A stretch of 64,000 nt of DNA, taken from Trileptium ribeirensis (lineage: Eukaryota; Nematoda; Enoplea; Enoplida; Thoracostomopsidae). The notes below the pieces were generated by a model. That model was not told the DNA's origin. It saw nothing but the letters and a program-made list of their open reading frames with translations, and did not search any database. The DNA lies in NCBI GenBank assembly GCA_030248225.1, contig JASANE010003719.1, forward strand, positions 1-64,000. The letters are read 5' to 3'. The position numbers and the translations under genes are program-made. Of this stretch, positions 47,434-60,000 are shown piece by piece; positions within the stretch are counted from its first letter, which is position 1; each line of letters starts with the position of its first letter.

Positions 47434-48627
47434 ATGTATCCCATCATCGGCGCGAATCATTCACGTTCGCGAAACTTCGTCCATAACCCTCCACTTCTGG
47501 TTGGACAATTGACGTTCAACTCAATTCCACAGGCTCAGTGGTACGTTTTTTGATCCAGGACGAGCAAGATGATATCACCAAGGAGCTGCGAATCAACGAG
47601 ATTGTGCAGGAAAAACCTCACAAGATTAAGGCGTTTCTAGATGCCAGAAATGTAGACGGGTGCGGAGTGGGTGATCCGCTCGCACAACGTATGTGCCGAC
47701 GTCATGATTGATCAACTCCATCTCAATGATAGCCCATTTCGACTTGCTCTGGTGGAAGAGATAAATGAATGTCTGGATGGAACCCATTCAATCTTCCTGA
47801 CCACAGGTTCCGAGTTTTCCTGGTGAACGGGATTCGCGAAACTTGAAGGACGGACTAGGTGGCCTAGAGCAAACGCTTATGGAGTTTTGCTTATCCAAAT
47901 GCACGTCGTTACTTCCATAACGACCTCACCCCTATTGTGGTCAATGCAGAAATGTTGATGTGTCAACTCCATAAAAATTTTCCGCCTTGCTCCAAATCGG
48001 TGTTATTGGTGTCAGACAGTATGTGCAGGGCCATAGGCAGCATTGTAGGACGGGGAGAATGCTACTCCTTTTCGGGGGCTAAGTTTCATCACTCGGCAAC
48101 GTTCATCGAGAAGCGTAATCTCTGTTTCGAACAATTTTCTACGGTGATTATCAACCGTGGCATCACCGATGCACAAATCGCCGATTTCGAGGAGTAGAAA
48201 AATCCTGGACGGCATTGGAATTGACTTTGCTGAGGCAGCATTCTCGTGGCTCACGACCACAGATTTTGATGAGTTGTCCGGTTCCAAATCCAGCCGCTCC
48301 TGAGTCACCACTGATTTCGACCTATATTCAACGTCTACTTGAGGGGACGGATATTTTATGTTTGAACTGGTCAAACCATACAGAAAATCCTCCCGCCGGC
48401 ATCTTTTATGGATCTTTGTTCGAGCCTCCGAAAATTTTAACCTAAACCATGCAGAAATGGCAAATCTTCTAATGGAATGGTGCAAATGGTTGCCGGATTT
48501 GAATTATGTTACGATATCTCTAATGGAAAAATACAACGCTCGGTTTCTTTCGTCGATTTATTTACTTAAATTCATTTTACTATTTATTGTTGTGGTCGGA
48601 GTATCAACTTTCTTTCAGTTGAATTAG
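47434..48627 (+). pseudogene. Accessory SGNH-like ORF of B2, decayed
   Basis: Homologous to 28333-29480 along its whole length. It keeps the ATG (MYPIIGANHSRSRNF...), then has a one-base loss after QAQWYV, a stop near 47718, and further breaks near 47900 and 48198. SGNH-like blocks are partly lost: block I is still VSDSM (in 47937-48197), block III reads GITD in place of GIND, and the block V His is Asn. The stop codon corresponding to B1's is mutated (TGA to TTA), so the frame runs into the 3' LTR. Because it retains the N-terminal bases deleted in B1, it shows the ORF originally extended back to the shared ATG. Confidence 0.65.
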
Positions 48628-49521
48628 TGAAAGCACTGCTTATTAGTCGTTTCGTTATATCGAGAATATAGAGCGCATAGTGTAAAATGATAGCAAGTCA
48701 TCCAAATAAGTTGGCGATTTTGGCAGTGGCTGTGAGAATTGGCTTGGCTGATGTTACATTGTGATTGCTTTATGATAGTTTAGATTGGAGACGTTTTATT
48801 GTTACGCTCTTGTGATATTTATAATAGTTTGTTTTGTTTTGGGCAAGATGTAGTGTCACGCTCTAGTGTCAATTGGTGGAAATAATTGGTTGAAACCGTT
48901 ATTCATCGTCGTTTATACAATATATCAACAATTTAGTGCAGTCTTTATCTAATGTAGTTCTTTGCGGTTTACGTATATTTAAGCTAAACCGTTTAACATG
49001 GTAGAACAGAGTGATTAAGTTATTGACATGCAAAAATGACGTGTGTTACAATAACAAAGTACTTTGAGTATAGCTGGAATCGATTGATGAGAATTATAGC
49101 TATTACTTAGTGATTGACATAAGGCAGATCTGTATCTTATCTTTTGATACGGTTTATCGTTTAATACTCGGCTGAGATAGGTAAATGCGGATATGAAATA
49201 TGTTTTTACGTACATAGTGATTTGGGCAAGTACTTGGGCTGACTTATTGTCTATTATCTGGTTAGAACTATATCGCTGTGGTCATTCGCGGCACGTTCTT
49301 TGGTGTTCATCGATATTGTGTACAAAGGAAAATCTGCGTTACGTTTAAATAGCTATTGGTTATAATATTTTCAGGATATTGACTACTGATATTGAATTAT
49401 TGAGTAAATAGTGGTGAATTGACTATTGACTATGAAACGATTATGAATATGACACATTGAGCGTTTATTGGCGAAATTTGTCCCAATTGCATTCAACAAT
49501 ACCATCAGAGAATTTTAAACA
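48603..49521 (+). repeat. B2 3' LTR, also serving as 5' LTR of B3 (919 bp)
   Basis: Begins TATCAACTTTC (TG changed to TA) and ends TTTTAAACA. It is followed at once by a primer-binding site and leader at 49522, so it stands in both roles. Confidence 0.9.
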
Positions 49522-50022
49522 TGGTCCTTCGGAATTTAGAGCCAGTTTCGCTTGGGATTTACACATTCATTGCATTTTCGTTGTGATTTGGTTTGCTGAT
49601 TTGGAAATCGGTGAGTATCTTTGAAAATATTACCACACTGGAATCAAACGACTGTGAACGATATTTTAATTTGACTGTTTTGTATTTGCTATTCAAAGCT
49701 AATATTTCCTTGATGAAATGACTCAAAGTAGCGGCGTCATTATCATCGAAAATGAGCATATTTCTGCGTTAGTATACTATGCAGTGACGTTGTGATGACG
49801 TACTGCAGTTGCGTCTATTAGTATATTGTTACGTTCTGAATATTTTTCAAAACATTCAGATGGATCAGAAAACGTTGAAGTTACATAAGCGACAGCCTCA
49901 GGCACTGTTAATGAACTGTAAAAAACCTTCAGAAGGCAGAAAATTTTGTTATTGAGAACCAGGCAGATTTGGAGCGAGGACAAACAATTATTTCCAAATT
50001 GACTGATTATCGTAGTCAATTA
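49522..50022 (+). mobile_element. B3: leader and gag start of a third BEL/Pao copy, truncated
   Basis: About 98% identical by eye to 42137-42650: primer-binding site, leader, gag ATG at 49863 (MDQKTLKLHKRQ...) and then frameshifted gag up to the codons for YRSQL, where homology ends abruptly at 50022 in unrelated AT-rich DNA. It shares the LTR of B2, giving LTR-internal-LTR-partial internal in tandem. Confidence 0.88.
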
Positions 50023-50384
50023 TATGTATATGAATGTATATATTTCCCGTCACAGTTTTCAGCAGTACATCAAACTTAATATATAACTAGCACTAAAACC
50101 AATCACAAACTGTGAACGATATTTCCAATCGATCCCTGGAATGCTCACAGCAGTACTAACTAGATAAATGAATCATCTATGCGCGTATCAGAATGTTAAT
50201 GATTCCCGCGAGTTTGCAGAACAGATTATATTCATGACACTGGAATACTATTTGAACAATCTACTCGGTATGCTAGGTATCGTTGATCTGTGAAATGCAT
50301 TTAAGTTGACCGAGAGGTTTCTTTGTCACGAGAATATGAAATTGTTAAATATGCTGCTGGCATTCGCTCAAAATACATGAGTAT
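50023..50384. other. AT-rich DNA after the B3 breakpoint, nothing recognised
   Basis: No ORF, repeat or match to the flank of B1 was seen, so it is not the other half of the piggyBac gene. Confidence 0.5.
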
Positions 50385-50871
50385 TAGAGGTGAGAACTTA
50401 GGCTTTCGGATAGGATCACCTCGTCTCTAGAGCGGAGCCATGAACTAAGATGTGCCTCCAGAGCCTAGCCGATACTAGTGTATCCAGAAAAGCCGTGGTT
50501 GGGTATTAAAGCTGTTTCATAAAACAACAAACATAAAATTGTAAATGCTGATGTATAGGACATGAGTCAGCCAACTGCAACAACAGCCGAGATAACATTG
50601 GTTCGTCTCATAAAAACTCCAAAAACTACTATATATGTTGTTTTATATTATGTAATCTCTCGAAACACAAGCACACTTTTAGGAATATAAGTGCCAAGAC
50701 GAGCTTGGATTTCCACCGCAAGCACCGAACCGAGCGAGACGGATATTGTTCTCGAAGAGCCAAGCCAAGCCAGAGCCTAAGATCTGCATGGGAGAGCCGA
50801 GTTATTGATGATATGGTTCATGAAGAGCCGAGCAGAGCCAGCGTCTGAAAATTCGCTCTTTCTCACCTCTA
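50385..50871. mobile_element. hAT-like MITE (487 bp)
   Basis: Ends TAGAGGTGAGAA ... TTCTCACCTCTA are perfect 12-bp inverted repeats resembling hAT termini. The 8-bp flanks ATGAGTAT and ATACTTAT agree at five positions, compatible with a decayed 8-bp target duplication. The interior is rich in GAGCC/GGCTC words. No transposase. Confidence 0.65.
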
Positions 50872-53639
50872 ATACTTATACAAAAGATACAAAAGCAGTA
50901 AAACGAGTCAGTGCCGATTTGGATCCTTGCTTTCAAATGTTTCGACGTCGTGTTCTAAAGGTATGAGTGTACGGGAGGGTGAAGAAGTGGAAATTTTTAC
51001 GTATACTGCTTGTTTTAGGTAAAGGTGATATTAGCATTTACGATATGCTAGAAACCGTTGAAACACTAATCCGGCCGAAGTTTACAAACTGTACTCCCGG
51101 CGACGAAAACCTAATTTATGTATTCCAATGGCGTGAAACAATCCTCAAACATCATTCAATTACACAAAAATAAGCCGTAGAAAAAGTTTCCTGTTATTTC
51201 GTAACATGTCAAATAATTTATATGTTATGCATCACTTACCTAAAGATGTGTTCGGCAGGACCGGATTTTGTCACAGTCTGCCGCGGCTGTGAAGCAATGC
51301 TTGGCTTGTCGTGATTAGCCAGTGTGACATTTTTGGGCCGAGCCAGACCTAATAAATATTAACCACGTGGAATAATGACGGACCTAGCTTAGCTAAAAAT
51401 GTTTACCTATTAATGGCCGTTTTTCACCACAGCCGACAGAAGACCTTTACTCTCTTTTCCACGTTTTTAGACTGTTTTTACATGTTGTACCAAATAAATG
51501 ATATTTTATATAAGTGCTATCAAGCGTTCATGATAAAATCTTGAAGAAGAGTGCCACACTACGTTATATATGGCTTGGGATAACGCGGTCTATTTATTTT
51601 TAGTTGTTTCACACTTTTAGGGGAAGATATGTTTCCCACTTCTGTCCTGTCCCTCTCCCTAACTATATTCCTGTCTCCCAACTTTTGTTCCAAAGCCGAA
51701 CCGAAAAAATAGTTTTTATTTATATTAGGTTGACCAGAACAAAAGTTGGAAAGGTAAGACAAAAGTTGGGGCAGAACAGATGTCGGCCCAAGGTGTACAC
51801 ATCTTAAGATAAATGAAGCATTATGGTGATTGAAAGTATTAAAACAGATGTTTTGAAATATATATTATTTAAATCTTTCGACTAGGTATTATTACAGTCC
51901 GCCCTTCGTTTACTGCTTCGCATCTAGGTGTGATTGTATTATTGACAATGTATAATATACCGGTTTCCTAATTCAAGCTATTAATGCCGGGATCTTGGAC
52001 AGAGGCTGTAAAAATTGCTAGATTACGGATCAATAATTTTAACTGCGACAGTTTGCCATAAATTATTGAAAGTAATCACAATAATTTACACCCACTATGG
52101 ATTAGCATGGTGAGACATGAGGACCCCTTAGCCTTGTGGTTCGTGTATATCCTGTTGCTCCAGAGAAAATTTAAATCGATCTTACATGCAGGTAATAGTG
52201 AAACAAAAATTTATGCTGGTTTGGCTGTAGCGACGGCCTGAGATCAGCCCCTACGTATTGTCTGGCTCCCCGCTTAGCCTCTCTCGATACTTCTACACAT
52301 AAGCCAATTTCATCACGCAGTTGAAAAAATGCAATTTTTTCTTCATGGAGTTAATTTTGCTACTGCAGTAGCTGCAAACATACACAGATGCGTGTGTATA
52401 GAAAATATTGCCTATCACAGACCATATTACAAAAACGTATACCATACAAGCTCGCAGGGAAGAGGTATTATCTTCTCTAACGCGTCGGACACTTATTGCG
52501 GAGGTGGCGAAAACGCCAATGCCGTAGGTGGTTCCAAAGAGGCCGCAAATCCCCCCTTGTTTGTCTACACTTAGTTTCCCTTCGAAGTCTATACCACAAT
52601 TTATGTGTGATTAATTGCAATTAATTGTACTCCGGCCAATTAAATAATAATTGGGAAATTACGGCCAATAAATTAATTGGGCGGATTAATTGCAATTAAT
52701 TTTTCAGCTATTAATAACTGTTATACCCTGTTATTGGAATTTAAATGTTGGTTCAAAGCAGCACAAACAATAATCATTGTTGTTTAATAGTATTAAAATA
52801 GCATTCTTTACTTCCTGAACTAATTTATAATTCGAGTATCGATGAATCATTATTGGTAGCCGCGAGGTATTAAACTCCGACCGCTAGAGAAACGTTATCC
52901 TTAACTAAGCATTGTGCAATCTCGGAGCTATTGGTGCGATCCTTAGGGCTCCTCGCAAAGCGAGCGAAAATATCTGTGCATTCGTGTAGTATTCGTTGGA
53001 TTTAGTTAATACAACACGTTCAAACGCAAATTGTTGCAGCCGAACAAAAGGGTTAAACATGTGGCATACTAAATTTCAATTAAAATAATGCAAGCTGTAA
53101 ATAATAGCATAAAATATCGGCTGAACACTCCGCTGTAATTATAAACCAGAATTTAGGAAGCAAAAAGTCAAATACAAATCTGAAAACTTTCGCGCAGATT
53201 CATTCTTGAAAAATATAACTGCAATCGTAAAAGTTTTTTGAAAGTTATTTACTACGTTTGTTTTATTACAATCGGAAATAGGTCATGTAAAGACGTGTCA
53301 AAAGATGTCCAAAGTTAATTGCGTATTATAGAAATAATACGAAAACTGACTCTTCATCAATTTTTAACATTTTTCAACTTCATCATTTAAACAAATTGGC
53401 AGATGTAAACAGTAAAATGAAAACTTCGAAACGGGAAACTATATGATTTATTGATTTATTTTGTTACTTGACATATATTGAAATGTTCACGGCAATGACG
53501 AGACAACATGTTAGTAACATCCAACGAAAAATCACTCATTTCCAAACTAAAATGTTTTAACAAACATTTTATTATCACGAATCTGCATAAAAAAATTCAC
53601 ATATGGTTATTTTACGACTGGACATGACAAAGACTCGGG
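50872..53639. other. Intergenic stretch with minor repeats
   Basis: No recognised gene. Notable: an inverted pair of CCAACTTTTGTTC / GAACAAAAGTTGG near 51677-51750, and a low-complexity AATTAATTG-rich patch at 52608-52705. Small frames such as 50967-51173 and 52329-52574 have no recognisable content. Confidence 0.4.
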
Positions 53640-53980
53640 TTTTTAGGCCCTGGATCGGTTCGAGTCTTGCTGAACCATGTGCGCCTCGTCTCAGCACTCA
53701 CAGGCAGATCTTAGGCTCTGGTTTGGCTCTTCATGAGCCATGCCCGCGTCTGCTATTAGGCTCATAATAATAGTAGTTTCCGATATAGTAATAGTTGAAA
53801 GAGCATAGTGTAATATAGAAACCTAAAACGTAACTACATATAGATGCTGTTATACCTGACTGAAAAATTAGTTTTTAGAACTGACTGGAGCTTTTCAAGA
53901 TACGCTCGGCTCCGCTCTTACAGATAGGTTAAAGGGTTCGGCTCGGCTCAAGAGCCGATCCAAGAGCCTACATTGTCACA
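53640..53980. repeat. GAGCC/GGCTC-rich repeat related to the MITE interior
   Basis: Words such as GGCTCTGGTTTGGCTCTTCATGAGCC and GGCTCGGCTCAAGAGCC resemble, in inverted orientation, the interior of 50385-50871. Termini are not identified. Confidence 0.45.
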
Positions 53981-54013
53981 TTTATTTACGACGATAACAA
54001 GTTGTTTCCCGAA

Positions 54014-54046
54014 TGCGTACGTGATGCGTACGTGAAGCGTACGTGA
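54014..54046. repeat. Three 11-bp tandem repeats
   Basis: TGCGTACGTGA twice, then AGCGTACGTGA. Each unit contains the palindrome CGTACG. Confidence 0.85.
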
Positions 54047-57000
54047 TTATTTGACGAACGTATATATCTGTAGAGTGTTATCTACCTTTCCTCAATTTAT
54101 GCCTATCATTTCCCTACGTAAACTTTATGCTGGAAGTTACACAAGACTGATCAGCTTTAAAATTCGTAGCTTAACAGTGCTTAGGCTCCTACGAAATGTG
54201 TGCTGCTTTACCATATAAAAGCTGTCACTCTATTAACCATTTACTTCAAACGTGTTTAGTTCGGATTAGCTGGAGAAATTAAATTTCATTTTAATATTCA
54301 AGTTAGTAAATTTAAATATATAATTATACTTATTCAAGAAGCTTGATTAATTCTCGGCTGAACCGTGGCGGATGTGCTCAGGGGCGCAGCAAGAAGGTGT
54401 GTGTGGCCGAGAGCGCCTCTTTCACGTTGCGACAAAAACCCGGTCGCATTAAGATGGACCCATCAATTTTCCCCTACCGTTCCCCTCACTTTTCAATGGC
54501 CCCATCTAATTAGCGTGCCGCGTCCCTGGATGGACTGGTAGGATGACCTTGACGGCCACTAAAACTAAGAAATATAAAAAGATTGTAAGTTCATACCAAA
54601 GATAGGTCTAAATAAAGGTAAAGATTGATTATTTTAATATTTACAAAATTAGGTTTGCTGAGACGGTGCATGTAATCCATGTTCTAAACACAACTGCTTG
54701 TGTGCGTATTTTAATCGAATAAAATGACTCGTCATTTTTAGGTGTTGTGATAATCACTGAATTTCAACAACAATAAAGTGAAAAATATTTAATTATAATA
54801 GATTAACAGCAAGTGTTGTAGCGAAACTTTTTATAAAAACAAATCGAGAGACACTCTTCACCTATTTATAATATTTTGGTCGAAGAACGTACAAATTATT
54901 ACAGTTGCACATGTTCAAAAAAGTAAATGTTTTAATTAAAAAAAATTAGAGGGCATTGGTAATTCAGTATTATTCGCGAAATATGTTCTCACTTTATTAA
55001 GGATATTAATAGTAAAATATTCGCATTGATATTGATCAAAAACGCATGCGCTAATTATGGGTTCAACAGAATGCTGAAAATCTGAATTTGTGCAAAGTTT
55101 TAGCATTCGTTCAACGATGCTTGATGTACGCCAATTTAGCTATGTGGCTTTCAGCATGGATATAAAAACTATATTACACTAAAGCTTCAGGTACCCTAAA
55201 GGTGGAACTGCGATGATGATAGTCTTTGTGGTTGCGCGAGTATCGCGTCCGTTAAAAATTTGTGGCCATGGTGGCACCCTAGTATTTCCTGGTCATATTT
55301 CGGTCAATTTCAAATAATTCAAATTCACGACATCATTATGTTACAAGACATTGAAGTCACACACGACAAAACTGGATATTTGCGTAATACATGTGCCAAT
55401 GGAATAAAGATATATATTCATTATAAGCTGTCTCAAAATTTTCAATTTAATATGACAAGTATTTCGCTCACTCTCTATTTACTGGGCTTGCTTTCTGACA
55501 GCACTTCTTGTTAGTTGGATACGGCATTATGACAATGGAGTTAACAAGAAATATCAAGCAAATCATAGAATGGCACTGAGAATTGCGTTATTTCTCAAGC
55601 TGAAATTTTAACAAAATATCGGCAAAATCGTGGCGTTTCCGATTTTTATGTTTGATTTACTTCAAAGACATGTTAGTAGTTTTGGTTCTATAATCAACCG
55701 TCAAGACATACTAAAGATCGTCAAACTGTACGTAATTTCCTGAGTTTTCAGAATACTTTTTTCTGGACACTACTATTTTTTAGACCTGTTAAAGAATTTA
55801 TAAAATGAAATATAATTAGAATTTAAAAAAAATACTGCATCAGATTACCTACGAGCTGCTACATATTATACACAATGTTCCAATTTTTATACTTGCTGTA
55901 AATCACTCTACAGAGAAAAATTTTTTTAGTTATGTTGTTGCCATTGAGGGGGGTTTTTAAAGATGTGAGAATCTGCGTTGCCAATTGTACAGCATTATAT
56001 ATAAGAACAGAGTCGGCGAACAGTTTCCAATGCCTAACGATAAACCCAAATTATGCTCTGTGGTGGAGGTCCTCGGCAACACATATTAAAAATAAAGCAT
56101 TACAATAGTTAAACTTAAGTAATCTATGTGATTCAGTTCATCGACGAATTTTAAATTTTATTGCAATTTATTCGTCGCTAACAATTTATCACATTTGTTC
56201 AACAATTTTCACTTCTAGACTTTTACCATCACGATCCTAATGTTAGTATTAGTAAACTTGGACAAGCTTTCATCATAAGGTGACACGGTCAGGTTTGCGT
56301 TTAGGCTTACCGAATGAACAAAAATTCTCTACGAAAACTGTAACGGCAGGTTTTCACGTTAGTTGAAAAATTAAAGCCGAAGTATGATCGTTTATATTTT
56401 TTGTCACGCTGGTCACTATCATGTCCTAACTTTCGGTATAAACAATCATATCATTTAGTACGCAATGCGATGTTTATTTTTTCAGCGATTTATTCTATCT
56501 TCCAACAGTTTTATATTTTTTGCAGAACAAACAAACTAACAAGGATTTCATGAAAACAAAGTTCAGGAACAAACAAAGCACTGATATTAGTTGTTATACA
56601 GTGTGTCAAACAAGCACTTGTATTATTAGTGTTAGTTTTTTATTTATCCCATATGCATTTTATTTATTTTTAGTCATTTTACATGCATAAACTTTTAGTA
56701 ATACATAAAATTGAATTAAAATGCTGTTAAAATCAAACAAACTATACATCAAATATTGGCGCATAGATGTTAAAACCACAGGGCAAGCAGAACTGAAATT
56801 ATAAAAGCGCATCTGATAAATAATGCCTATGGAACTAACTGTCGCAAACATGTCTCATGCCCTCGGTGGCTCACGTTGTGATACGCGTTCGCTTCGAAAC
56901 ATTCAGTGTACATATATCTTAGAACAACCGACTAGCGTTTGGCATTTGTATAGTTTGAAAGCCGTAGCAGATATGTAGTTGGATAAAAGTCAATCGCTTT

Positions 57001-60000
57001 TGACAGTCACTTGGCTAATGATTATATATTCAACGTACGCAAACGCGAAAGAAAATTTGTTAAAGTTGGATTGTGGCTCTGCATGCAGTCTAAATTTGAC
57101 TCTGATGTCCTAATATGTTAAGACTTATAGAAATCAAACCGGCGATACAGTATTATAACACTACACTGCTGTTTAAATTATTTTTATGCTAAATTATGTA
57201 ACTACACATTAGAAAACTATTACTTGCTACGTGTGCGTGACATAAGGCGGCGAACAACGACATAAAATAAAATACACGTCTTGATCTAGGCTTATGTACA
57301 AGTCAACGGGACATATCGGTACTATAATAACTCTGAATCGCTGCGTGTGCTAAGGTAGATTTTTACAAGCGCCTGGTAATATCTTCAATGCCACATTAAG
57401 ACGCAGAGATATTTTGATACGAATTCACAACTTAACAGACTATTGGCAGCCTCAATATGACTAATAGGTGCTACATAGAACCCACAAATTTAAAAATTTG
57501 TGGATGCTGCAAAACTTCATACACCCAGTAATTTTATGTGTACAGTAATTACCCCGTAATTACAAAATTTGTTGATGCTAATATATTTTACGCACCCAGT
57601 AATTCTCCGGAAACAACCAAAACCGAGTAATTTGAATTTTTGTGGAATAAACTCTATGCCCGCCTTCATGCGTTAACTTGAACGAAATGACAGAATTAGA
57701 ATTGTTAGTTAATTGTGCAAAAGCATTATAGCTTTAAAATAAAATGGCTGATACATCGAAATACGCTGGGCCAATTGCAACATCGTATGACCGGAAACCA
57801 GATTACTGTTCAACAAAATATAACTAATAAATAGCACCTGAAAACATGATATATATCCCAACGGCATAGAGTATTTCAAATCAGTAGCCTAAAATTACGA
57901 ACTTTTCAAAAGTGAGATATATTATGTAATATGGGACGCGACGTCTTGCCTTTACCATTTTGTTAAAATTTTAATGGAACACAAATCGAAGTCGGTAGAT
58001 TAAAAATTCTTAAATTCCGTCGAGCCAAAATGAGTTATGACTAAACAATTTTGTGTATAACTGGTCATGAATTTAACAACACCAAACACATGAGTAAAGT
58101 TTAGTTGTCACACTTAGGTTGTTTTTATCTTAAGTAATGGCTTTACGATATGTACGCGAATACGATTTGCGATATAGAAACACTGGGGCACTGTTCGAAG
58201 CCACTATTTTACGGTGTAGAGATTAATTGACTGACCGTGCGTACTGCAAACGATATCATAGCGTTTCTTGATCGGGCGCTGTTATAAACGCTTAAAAAGG
58301 TTACGCTGATGTACAATTCCAGCACGTCGACCAGACATACTAAATTGGCAAACGTATGCGTACATAAATTGCGTTCGAACATATCGGAGACTATATTGCA
58401 TCCACTTTAGGTGCGAATACCATGGTTGTTTTTATTTGTCAAAATCACGAACCAATCGTGTCAAAAATTCTCGCTCACGTTTCTGCCAGCGGCTTTCGCA
58501 GTTTAACAACGCGAACAAAGAGCTTTGTGTTGCACGAACAGAATTTGCGTACGCATACATTTCTCTATTTCGCACATCCGAGTTCAACAAATTACATGCT
58601 GAATCGAATAGCTATGTTGCCGGTCTATGCCTGTAATATACAATACGAACAAATTCGATTGATAATCGCCTTTTCACGAACCATATATGCGCTTAGCAAA
58701 GTGCTATGCTAATCCGCGAAATTGTGACCGCGAACAGCACCTGCATAATGCTGTAACGCAAATGGTGTTCGCATACATTAGGCAAAACCGTGATTTGTGA
58801 GCGTTCATCGCTTTTACCAACGTGAACTAGCGTGACATGAGAACAATCGAGGTGTACGCACCTAAACTAGACTCATGCATTAAGCTGCGAATATCGATAA
58901 CAGAATCGTGTACTTTCCTTTTGCACGATTCTGTTTGTGACTTCGGTAACAGGACAGCCACGGTGTGTTCACCTAGTTTACTAACGCATAACCGCGGTGG
59001 TTTGGAATACATAACTACAGAATATTTGATGGTGAAAATTCCTACTCTTCTTTCATCATCTGAATGAAGCACTAAAACTTGCCCTTAATAATTCATAAAA
59101 TCAAAAATTTAATTTAAAAAATCGTATAAGGTAATTGGTAAAAAAATAGTTCATCTGTCACATGAAACAAGCTAAAAGTGCGAATTGTTAATGGTAAAAT
59201 TATCAAAAATTGCACCACTGTCCTGAGTTATAAATCTTGGGATAAATGATTGGGTTTCATCAAAACGCAGGCAAGAAATGTTAGACAACTAAATGAATTA
59301 AATTAGCTTGCTGTAGTTTTTTGTTGCTAATCGAAGCTGTCGAATTCGTATCAGCTAAAAATCAATCTGTAGCAATTCGAAACGCATTCTTTTAAACGAA
59401 GTTGAATATATTCTGCATTGTTTACAAGTCTTGACTGAACATTAATCTACAGCTGATTGCTAGTTAAAAATACTAGGTTATTATTATGGTGTTCTGTTGG
59501 GTTTTACTGCTAATAAATTCATTGTAGCTTATTTTTCAAAATGTTAAACGAAGTACGACAATAGGTATTACAAAACTAGTCGATTATTATTGACGTAAAC
59601 AACTAAGATATGTAATCTAAGAAATGTGATGGGCCAGTAATATATATGTGACGATTCTATGACACCAGAAATGCAGTGTCGTCGCTCTTTCTAATCTGTC
59701 GCAGCATAACCAAACTCATCGTAGCAATTTCCATTTCTTTCACCTTCAGCCGCTATCGTAATTGTGCTATATAGAACAATGAATACAATAAATATAATGT
59801 GTTGATGTTGAATACTAATAAATATAAAATACTGTTAATAAAGTATTTCTCCGTGTTGTGCCGTCGTAAAGTACTTCAGGTTACCATTGCGTGATGATCG
59901 GAGCTTTTGTCGAATCAACAGTAGTGCAGCTTTGATGTGGGTATGAAGGCGACGTACTAAAGCACATATTCAACAAAATGCAAAAACTATGCGCATGATT

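Larger units (their letters stand above)
27375..49521. repeat. Giant inverted repeat (palindrome) carrying two BEL/Pao elements
   Basis: Left arm 27375-38620 and right arm 39011-49521 are reverse complements, with paired coordinates summing to about 77,631 in the inner part. The inner 2.2 kb of each arm (36415-38620 against 39011-41216) looks about 97% identical by eye and contains no retrotransposon. The outer parts are elements B1 and B2. The arms differ in length by about 735 bases, accounted for by a deletion in the B2 integrase. The loop is 390 bases. Confidence 0.88.
41217..49521 (+). mobile_element. BEL/Pao LTR retrotransposon B2, 8.3 kb, heavily decayed
   Basis: Same family as B1, opposite strand. 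LTRs lie at 41217-42136 and 48603-49521, the primer-binding site at 42137, the gag ATG at 42475, the pol stop at 47341-47343 and the accessory ORF at about 47434-48627. Many stops and frameshifts interrupt every domain, and about 720 bases covering the end of integrase and most of the DUF5641-like region are deleted. It cannot move on its own. Confidence 0.9.
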
